Of a DNA stretch of 52,772 bases, positions 47,076-52,772 are shown piece by piece. The stretch comes from an uncultured Oscillibacter sp. (GTDB lineage Bacteria > Bacillota > Clostridia > Oscillospirales > Oscillospiraceae). Location of the stretch: the NCBI GenBank assembly GCA_910584995.1, contig CAJUDW010000018.1, positions 1-52,772 on the forward strand, in the 5' to 3' direction. The stretch's first letter is position 1. Each line of letters begins with the position of its first letter. The position numbers and the translations under genes were made by a program. The notes under the pieces are model-generated. The model saw only the letters and a program-made list of their open reading frames with translations, was not told the DNA's origin and made no database searches.

Positions 47076-47783
47076 TTATCCTCCCAGATAAGCCTTTTTA
47101 ATGGCCGGGGAATCCAGCAGTTCCTGTCCGCTGCCGGAGGTGACAATCTTTCCGGTTTCCAATACGTAGCCCCGATCCGCCACAGACAGCGCCGCCTGGG
47201 CATTCTGCTCCACCAGCAGAATGGTGGTGCCTGCCTTGTGGAGGCCCTGGATGATCTCAAAAATTTGCTCCACCAGGATGGGGGCCAGGCCCATAGAGGG
47301 TTCGTCCAGCATCAGGAGTTTCGGGTGGCTCATCAGCGCCCGGCCCATAGCCAGCATCTGCTGCTCACCGCCGGAAAGGGTTCCGGCCACCTGCTTGCGG
47401 CGCTCCTTCAGCCGGGGGAACTGGGCGAACACCTGCTCCAAATCCGCCGCGTCCACACCCTTCCGGGTGAAGGCGCCCATCTCCAGATTTTCCTGGGTGG
47501 TCATCTGAAGGAAAATCCGGCGGCCTTCCGGCACCAGGGCCAAGCCCTTGGAAACCACCTTGTGGGGCGGGACTTTTCCCATATCCTCCCCCATGAAGGT
47601 GACGGAGCCAGTCTTGCTCCGCAAAAGGCCTGCGATGGTATTCAGGGTAGTGGATTTGCCCGCGCCGTTGGCGCCGATCAGCGTGACTACCTCGCCCTGG
47701 CCCACCTCAAAGGAGACGCCCTTGATGGCGTGGATGCTGCCGTAATAGACGTTGATATCGTCCACTTTCAACACAGGGTCCAT
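47076..47783 (-). CDS. livF: branched-chain amino acid ABC transporter ATPase LivF
   Basis: LivF is the second ATPase of a LIV-type importer. The 235 residues have Walker A GANGAGKST, Q-loop LVPEGRRIF, signature LSGGEQQ, Walker B LLMLDEPSMGLAP and VEQNAQAAL. The frame also allows GTG 47789, but AAGGAGG is at the right distance only for ATG 47783, two bases after the livG stop. It is the last gene of the liv operon. Confidence 0.93.
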   Translation of the reverse strand: MDPVLKVDDINVYYGSIHAIKGVSFEVGQGEVVTLIGANGAGKSTTLNTIAGLLRSKTGSVTFMGEDMGKVPPHKVVSKGLALVPEGRRIFLQMTTQENLEMGAFTRKGVDAADLEQVFAQFPRLKERRKQVAGTLSGGEQQMLAMGRALMSHPKLLMLDEPSMGLAPILVEQIFEIIQGLHKAGTTILLVEQNAQAALSVADRGYVLETGKIVTSGSGQELLDSPAIKKAYLGG

Positions 47784-47785
47784 AC

Positions 47786-48619
47786 TCACGCCTCCTTCTT
47801 TTTGCCCAGGTACGCCTCGATGACAGCCGGGTTAGCCTGGATATCCTCCGGCGTGCCCTTGGCGATGATCCGCCCGAAGTTCAGCACACAGATGCCTTCG
47901 CAGATATTCATCACCAGATTCATGTCGTGCTCAATCAGCAGGACCGCAATCTGGAAGGTATCCCGGATTTTCCGAATATTCTCCATCAACTCCGCTGTCT
48001 CGGAGGGGTTCATGCCCGCCGCCGGTTCGTCCAGCAGCAGCAATGAGGGGTTGGTTGCCAAGGCCCGGACGATCTCCAGGCGGCGCTGGGCGCCGTAGGG
48101 CAGGGAGCCCGCCTTCACCCGGGCCATGTCCTCCATGTGGAAGAGGGACAGCAGTTCCAGGGCCCGCTCATGGGCCACCTTCTCCTCTTTCCAGTAGCCC
48201 GGCAGGCGGAAGATGCCCTCCCACATGTTATAGGTCAGCTGAGTGTCCATGGCGGTCTTCACGTTGTCCTCCACGGAGAGTTTCTGGAACAGGCGGATAT
48301 TCTGGAAGGTCCGGGCAATGCCCGCCCGGTTGACGTGGGCGGTGTCCATGCCGTGGGTATCCTTGCCGTCCAGCAAGATGGTGCCCTTGGTGGGCTGGTA
48401 TACCTTGGTCAGCAGGTTGAACACCGTGGTCTTGCCTGCGCCGTTGGGACCGATGAGCCCGGCAATCTCCGTCCGGCCGATGGTGAGATTGAAATTCTCT
48501 ACCGCCTTCAAGCCGCCAAAGGTGATGCCTAAATTGATGCACTCCAGGATAGGGGTTTTGCCCACGTCCCGATCCGGGACCATGCCGCTGGAGGGAATGG
48601 GTACAAGTTTTGGGAACAT
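47786..48619 (-). CDS. livG: branched-chain amino acid ABC transporter ATPase LivG
   Basis: LivG is the first ATPase of the LIV importer. In its 277 residues Walker A is GPNGAGKTT, the signature LPYGAQRR is the LivG form of LSYGxQ, Walker B is LLLLDEPAAGMN, and the LivG-specific helix VAHERALEL-LLSLF follows. It has a longer N terminus than usual (MFPKLVPIPSSGMVPDRDVG); the ATG corresponding to GMVPDRDV would also be possible. It begins one base after the livM stop. Confidence 0.92.
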   Translation of the reverse strand: MFPKLVPIPSSGMVPDRDVGKTPILECINLGITFGGLKAVENFNLTIGRTEIAGLIGPNGAGKTTVFNLLTKVYQPTKGTILLDGKDTHGMDTAHVNRAGIARTFQNIRLFQKLSVEDNVKTAMDTQLTYNMWEGIFRLPGYWKEEKVAHERALELLSLFHMEDMARVKAGSLPYGAQRRLEIVRALATNPSLLLLDEPAAGMNPSETAELMENIRKIRDTFQIAVLLIEHDMNLVMNICEGICVLNFGRIIAKGTPEDIQANPAVIEAYLGKKKEA

Positions 48620-48620
48620 G

Positions 48621-49691
48621 TCAGGCCGCCTCCTTCTTCCGCTTGCCGGTCACGGCTTTTTGCAGCTGGTCAATCCAGGCCCGCAGGGTGGGGTTGTTGG
48701 TGGCCAGCATCACCAGAATCAGCACAATGGCGTACACCAGCATCCGGTAATCGGCAAAACTCCGCAGGGCCTCCGGCAGGATGGTCAGCAAGGCCGCCGC
48801 GATGATGGAGCCCAGCATGTTGCCAAGGCCGCCCAGCACCACGAACACCAGCACCAGGATGGAGGTGTTGAAGTCGAATTTGCTGGCCACGATGGTGGAA
48901 TAGTTCATGGCAAAGAGGGCTCCGGCGGCCCCCGCCAGGGAGGCGGAAACCACAAAGGCCATCATCTTGTACTTGGTGACGTGCAGGCCGATGCTCTCCG
49001 CGGCAATGCGGTTGTCCCGGATGGACATAATGGCCCGGCCCGCCCGGCTGTTCACCAGGTTGAACACCACAACCAGGGAGATCATCACCAGGACAAACCC
49101 AGCGGTAAAGGTGGAGATCTTGGCAACGCCGCCCATGCCCATGGGGCCCCGGACGATCATCGTGCCGTCCTCCGCCAGATCGGAGAGGTTTTTCAGCAGG
49201 CGGATGTGGAGGCCGTTTTGATCCACGCCCACATAGAGGTTGGTAAAAATGGTCTTGATGATCTCACCGAAGGCCAGGGTCACAATGGCCAGATAGTCGC
49301 CTTTCAGCCGCAGGACAGGGATGCCGATCAGGAATCCTACCACGGCGGCGAAAACCGCGCCCACCGCCATACCCACCGCCAGCCGCAGGGGGGCAAAGGG
49401 GATGGCGGTCTGAAGGGCCATGGCGGCGGTGACGCCGGTGAAGGCCCCCACGCTCATGAAGCCCGCGTGGCCCAGGGACAGTTCACCAAGGATGCCTACC
49501 GTCAGGTTCAGGGACACGGCCATGACCACATAGGCGCAGATGGGCACCAGCATCCCCTGGAGGGAAAAACTCAGCATCCCCATGCCGTTCATGATCTGGA
49601 GGATGATGAAGGCAATGATCACAAACCCATAGGTGATAAAGCTGCGCCGGGTGGATTTCCGCATATTCTTGAAGCTTTTTTTCATATTCAT
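48621..49691 (-). CDS. livM: branched-chain amino acid ABC permease LivM
   Basis: This 356-residue protein has about eight to ten membrane helices and the LivM motif LTVGILGELSLGHAGFMSVGAFTGV near residues 60-85, then RGRAIMSIRDN-like AGRAIMSIRDNRIAAESIG, the coupling loop to the ATPases. It has a basic N terminus MNMKKSFKNMRKSTRR. ATG 49691 is preceded by GAGG and lies seven bases after the livH stop; ATG 49685 is an alternative. Confidence 0.93.
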   Translation of the reverse strand: MNMKKSFKNMRKSTRRSFITYGFVIIAFIILQIMNGMGMLSFSLQGMLVPICAYVVMAVSLNLTVGILGELSLGHAGFMSVGAFTGVTAAMALQTAIPFAPLRLAVGMAVGAVFAAVVGFLIGIPVLRLKGDYLAIVTLAFGEIIKTIFTNLYVGVDQNGLHIRLLKNLSDLAEDGTMIVRGPMGMGGVAKISTFTAGFVLVMISLVVVFNLVNSRAGRAIMSIRDNRIAAESIGLHVTKYKMMAFVVSASLAGAAGALFAMNYSTIVASKFDFNTSILVLVFVVLGGLGNMLGSIIAAALLTILPEALRSFADYRMLVYAIVLILVMLATNNPTLRAWIDQLQKAVTGKRKKEAA

Positions 49692-49698
49692 AGCCGCC

Positions 49699-50604
49699 TC
49701 ACACCTTCTCCCGTATCTGCTTGCCCAGGAGCCCCGCAGGCCGCACCAGCAGCACCACAATCAAAACGCCGAACACCACAGCATCCGCCAATTCCATGGA
49801 GATATAAGCCTGGGTAAAAATCTGGATGACGCCCAGCAGCAGCCCGCCCAGCAGGGCCCCCGGGATGGATCCGATGCCGCCGAACACGGCGGCGGTGAAA
49901 GCCTTGATGCCGGGCATGGAACCGGTGGTGGGAACCAGGTTGGGATAGGCGGCGCAAAGCAGCACGCCCGCCACAGCCGCAAGGCCGGAACCGATGGCAA
50001 AGGTCAGGGAGATAGTGCCGTCCACGTTGATGCCCATCAGCTGGGCCGCGCCCTTGTCCTCGGAGCAGGCCCGCATGGCCTTGCCCATCTTGGTGTAGCC
50101 GGTGAAGAGGGTCAGTCCCGCCATAATCACCACGCAGGCGATAATGGCCACCACCGCCACATAGGAGATGTTCAGCTGGCCGTCAAAAAGGGTGAAGCTG
50201 CTCTTCATGGCGCCGTCCGCCCCCTTCTGGGCAAAGATGTTGGGGAACACCTTGGGGCTGGAGGTCCAGAGAAGCTGCGCGCCGTTCTGCAGGAAATAGC
50301 TGACGCCGATGGCGGTGATCAGCACCGCCAGGGAGGGCGCCTGCCGCAGGGGCTTGTAAGCCAGCCGCTCCACAACGATGCCCAGCACCGTACACACCGC
50401 CATGGCCGCCACAACACCCACCACCGGCGGCAGGCCGTAGCTGGACACGGCGAAGAAACAGATGTAGGCGCCCACCATAATGACGTCACCGTGGGCGAAG
50501 TTCAGCATCTTGGCGATGCCGTAGACCATGGTATAACCCAGGGCGATGATGGCGTAGATGCTCCCCAGGCTGATGCCGCTGATCAGGAAGTTCAAAAAAC
50601 TCAT
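49699..50604 (-). CDS. livH: branched-chain amino acid ABC permease LivH
   Basis: This 301-residue protein of about eight helices starts MSFLNFLISGISLGSIYAIIALGYTMVYGIAKMLNFAHGDVIM, the LivH signature. The coupling loop KMGKAMRACSEDKGAAQLMGI is present. It pairs with LivM in the membrane. The 143-base gap from livJ contains GC-rich inverted repeats that could lower expression relative to the binding protein. Confidence 0.93.
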   Translation of the reverse strand: MSFLNFLISGISLGSIYAIIALGYTMVYGIAKMLNFAHGDVIMVGAYICFFAVSSYGLPPVVGVVAAMAVCTVLGIVVERLAYKPLRQAPSLAVLITAIGVSYFLQNGAQLLWTSSPKVFPNIFAQKGADGAMKSSFTLFDGQLNISYVAVVAIIACVVIMAGLTLFTGYTKMGKAMRACSEDKGAAQLMGINVDGTISLTFAIGSGLAAVAGVLLCAAYPNLVPTTGSMPGIKAFTAAVFGGIGSIPGALLGGLLLGVIQIFTQAYISMELADAVVFGVLIVVLLVRPAGLLGKQIREKV

Positions 50605-50747
50605 GGTTTTCTCCCTTTCTCTATGGTTTCTCTATGGCTGCTCCCGCGCGTGCGGGAAAGCCGCCGGAGCCCGGCCGTTTTCCCATACGCGCCGGAGGCG
50701 GGGGCGGGACGCGCCCGTCCCCCGCTCCATGTTTCTCGCAGATGGGT

Positions 50748-51962
50748 TTAGTTCAGGCCAACGTAAGCGCCGTCCTGAATCACCACGACGGTGGGCTGCT
50801 TGGATACGGCGCCCTCGGCGGACCAGGTGGCCCCGGTGCCGGTGATGCCGTCGAAAGTCATGGTGGTAAACTGCTCGATCATGAGGCCGCAGAGTTCCTC
50901 GGCGGTCATGTCGGGGGTGGCCCCGGCATTCTCCAGGGCCTGCTTGTAGGCGTACACGCAGTCATAGGCGTTGGCAGCGAACTGGTTGGGCACCTCGCCG
51001 AAACGGCTCTGATACTCCTCCACAAAAGCCTTGGTGGCAGGATCGTCGGAACTGGCGTTGAAGGGGGTCTGGAGCATGATGCCCTCGGCCATGGCGGTGT
51101 CAAAGCCCTCCATGGTCAGGATGCCGTCCATGCCGTCCACGCCGAACCACTTGGGGGTGAAGCCGGCAGACACAGCCTGGGCCAGGATCTGGGAAGCGGG
51201 CTGATAGTACATGGGCAGGAACACCAGATCCGCACCGTTCTTCTGGGCGTCGGCAATCTGGACGGAGAAGTCGGTAGAGGTAGCATTGTTGAAGTTGGTG
51301 TCGGAAACGACCTCCAGGCCTACCTTGGCGGCCTCTTCCATGAAGGTCTCATAGATACCGACGGAGTACACGTCGTCGTTCTTCCAGATGACGGCGATCT
51401 TGCTGCCCAGATTATTGTCGGCGATGCTGTGAGCGGCCATGGTGCCCTGGGCGGGGTCAATGAAGCACATCTGGAACACGTTGTCCTTGCCCTGGGTGGT
51501 AGCCACAGAGGAGGCAGAGGGGGTCAGGCCGAAAATCCGATCCTCAAAGTTCATGGTGGAGGTAGCCTCGGCAGGGGTGGAAGTCACGGAACTCATGGAG
51601 ATCTGCATCCCCCAACTCTTCAGGGCGTTGTAGGCGTTGACGGCCTTCTCGGCGTCGTGGGCGTCGTCCTCATACTTCAGGTCGAACTGGATGCCGCCCT
51701 GGGCGTTGATCTCGTCCACGGCGATCTGCGCACCGTTGCGGACGGCGATGCCGTAAATGGAGGCGTCACCGGTGAGGGGGCCGGTACCGCCGATTTTGAA
51801 GCCGCCGGTGCTCCCAGAGCCGCTGCCAGAGTCGCCGGAGCCGGAATCACCGGAGGTGCTGCTGCCGCTGCCGGTATCGCCGGAGCCGCCGTTGTTGCCG
51901 CCGCAGGCGGCCAGGCTCAGGACCAGGGCCAGAGCCAAGAGGATGCTGCAAAACTTCTTCAT
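50748..51962 (-). CDS. branched-chain amino acid-binding lipoprotein (LivJ/LivK-type)
   Basis: This 404-residue lipoprotein has signal peptide MKKFCSILLALALVLSLAAC with C20 as anchor. A 30-residue linker made of Gly, Ser, Asp and Thr follows, then the type I periplasmic-binding fold from about residue 55 (FKIGGTGPLTGDASIYGIAVRNGAQIAVDEINAQGG, the family signature). The linker probably acts as a flexible tether between membrane anchor and domain. Substrate may be Leu/Ile/Val but could be other amino acids or urea-type ligands. It starts the liv operon; ATG 51962 follows AAAGGAG. Confidence 0.9.
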   Translation of the reverse strand: MKKFCSILLALALVLSLAACGGNNGGSGDTGSGSSTSGDSGSGDSGSGSGSTGGFKIGGTGPLTGDASIYGIAVRNGAQIAVDEINAQGGIQFDLKYEDDAHDAEKAVNAYNALKSWGMQISMSSVTSTPAEATSTMNFEDRIFGLTPSASSVATTQGKDNVFQMCFIDPAQGTMAAHSIADNNLGSKIAVIWKNDDVYSVGIYETFMEEAAKVGLEVVSDTNFNNATSTDFSVQIADAQKNGADLVFLPMYYQPASQILAQAVSAGFTPKWFGVDGMDGILTMEGFDTAMAEGIMLQTPFNASSDDPATKAFVEEYQSRFGEVPNQFAANAYDCVYAYKQALENAGATPDMTAEELCGLMIEQFTTMTFDGITGTGATWSAEGAVSKQPTVVVIQDGAYVGLN

Positions 51963-52177
51963 CTTACTTTTCTCCTTTTGTCAGAAAAATATGGTTGGGA
52001 TCTGTCTCCAGTTCCCGGGAAATTTCCGCCTCCCGCCCCGGAGGGGGGCGGCCGTTTCCCGTCCGGCCCGGCAGAATCCTGACGATGCGCGCTTTCTCTC
52101 AGGATTTTGCACGGAGCCGGAGGAAAATATGCCTCCGCCCTTCCTTTGGGCCTGGGAACGGCAATTCCCCATACAAA

Positions 52178-52210
52178 AAAGCGGTTCCGCCTTCCGGGCG
52201 GAGCCGCTTT
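52178..52210 (-). terminator. terminator after Cys-rich gene
   Basis: A 14-bp stem with G:U pairs (52178-52191 with 52197-52210) and a TTTTTTGT tail on the minus strand lies 16 bases past the stop of the gene at 52226. It separates that gene from livJ. Confidence 0.82.
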
Positions 52211-52225
52211 ACTGTATCAAAACAG

Positions 52226-52462
52226 CTATGCGCGTCTCAACGATCCCGGCATATATGCGCCGTTATTCCCTGCCAGAAGCCCCAGGACAGCCAGCAGATT
52301 GCCGATGCCGCGGCAAATAATAATGGACGCCAGAATACCGGCGTCCAGCAATACGGTGAAAGCGCGATCGAAAGACTCAGGGGCCGTATGCGCGCAGGAA
52401 GAGCAGCCGTCATAGCAGGCGGCGGACACAGAACTGCGCTTTGCTGTCATAACGGTTTTCAT
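52226..52462 (-). CDS. small Cys-rich membrane protein, unknown
   Basis: This 78-residue protein has a polar N-terminal part with four cysteines... AACYDGCSSCAHT at about 15-27 holds three of them, and a fourth lies in ICRGIGN near residue 50. One hydrophobic segment follows (about 39-63, LLDAGILASIIICRGIGNLLAVLGLLAG). ATG 52462 follows GGAGG and is better than the upstream 52498. It is a single gene with its own promoter and terminator. I do not recognise it. The size, Cys cluster and hydrophobic tail would fit a small membrane protein or a peptide precursor, but no maturase is nearby. Confidence 0.65.
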   Translation of the reverse strand: MKTVMTAKRSSVSAACYDGCSSCAHTAPESFDRAFTVLLDAGILASIIICRGIGNLLAVLGLLAGNNGAYMPGSLRRA

Positions 52463-52539
52463 GCTGTGTCCTCCTCTCCGGTGTTCCGTCTCCGGCAAAG
52501 CGGTTCTGCCGAGACGAAAAAACTTTTTTGGTTTAAATC

Positions 52540-52568
52540 ATTTTATCGGTCTGGCCGCCAAAAGTCAA
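52540..52568 (-). promoter_or_regulatory. promoter of Cys-rich gene
   Basis: TTGACT (52568-52563, minus strand) and TAAAAT (52545-52540) have a 17-base spacer. The rest of the right end (52569-52772) shows no supported gene; a short frame from ATG 52734 runs off the edge without a ribosome site. Confidence 0.68.
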
Positions 52569-52772
52569 CCATACATTCGACGGGAAATTTTACAGAAAAT
52601 ACGAAAACGGCGGCCTCATTTTAGAGCAATCAGCTAAAAATAGGGAATCCAGGCCAAACTGCCGGGCAAAGGAGCCCTTTCTCCCCACCCCTGCAAGGAG
52701 GCGTCCGGCGGGACGGGATGATATGCTCCCCCTATGAGAGACAGAGAAAGAAGAAAAACTGTCTTACATAGG

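Noticed and set aside
52734..52772. Possible gene start at the right edge
   Set aside because: Thirteen codons without a ribosome site are not enough to support a gene.

Overview
The window is a 52.8 kb chromosomal segment of a GC-rich, spore-forming, anaerobic-type Firmicute. The likely home is Clostridia, probably an Oscillospiraceae/Flavonifractor-like gut bacterium. This rests on the gene order glmU-prs-pth-mfd, a SpoIVFA/SpoIVFB-type pair, an M-box in front of mgtE, strong AGGAGG ribosome sites, and a urate-type ygeW/ygeY cluster. The genus is an inference. There are no rRNA or tRNA genes, no CRISPR array, no intact transposase and no prophage. Almost all space is ordinary coding sequence. 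High GC opens many long antisense frames, and these were discarded.

Layout. 1-6.4 kb: a divergent catabolic region. Leftwards run YgeY, a small membrane protein and YgeW, the last cut by the window edge; these belong to anaerobic purine/2,3-diaminopropionate metabolism. Rightwards run a YheO-type PAS/HTH regulator, an uncharacterised fold-type II PLP enzyme, a class II aldolase and an MtnA-like isomerase. 6.5-9.9 kb: an ABM-domain protein, an RluA pseudouridine synthase coupled to a macrodomain protein, and a DUF815 AAA ATPase. 9.9-18.8 kb: branched-chain amino acid synthesis. ilvB2-ilvH-(GIY-YIG gene)-ilvB-ilvN-ilvC sit behind a leader peptide and attenuator, followed further downstream by ilvD. 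18.9-23.7 kb: an esterase, an MFS transporter, a thiolase and a PrsA-like lipoprotein. 23.8-30.8 kb: mfd, a small unknown gene, pth, prs and a GlmU-like protein with a degenerate first domain. 31.2-36.4 kb, rightwards: trmL, pgk, tpiA, a CD1247-like zinc-ribbon protein, then M-box and mgtE. 36.9-42.5 kb: a Cys-less HMA-like protein, a FAD/Rieske oxidoreductase, the SpoIVFA/SpoIVFB-like pair, a frameshifted GNAT gene and a HAD phosphatase. 42.7-46.8 kb: a FecBCD/BtuFCD-type ABC importer in one operon with two siroheme-synthesis genes. 47.1-52 kb: a complete LIV-type amino acid importer. The right end holds a Cys-rich small membrane protein.

Regulation visible in the DNA: (i) a Leu/Val/Ile-rich leader peptide with competing hairpins ahead of ilv; (ii) an M-box with terminator ahead of mgtE; (iii) a structured leader with mutually exclusive stems ahead of the PAS regulator/PLP enzyme; (iv) several good sigma-A-type promoters and intrinsic terminators.

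Repeats: two copies of a ~164 bp MITE-like element with TA-flanked inverted ends, and three copies of a palindrome-rich intergenic repeat. The best candidates for something undescribed are the ilv attenuator in this lineage, the leader RNA of the PAS regulator, the PLP enzyme next to ygeY, and the two repeat families.
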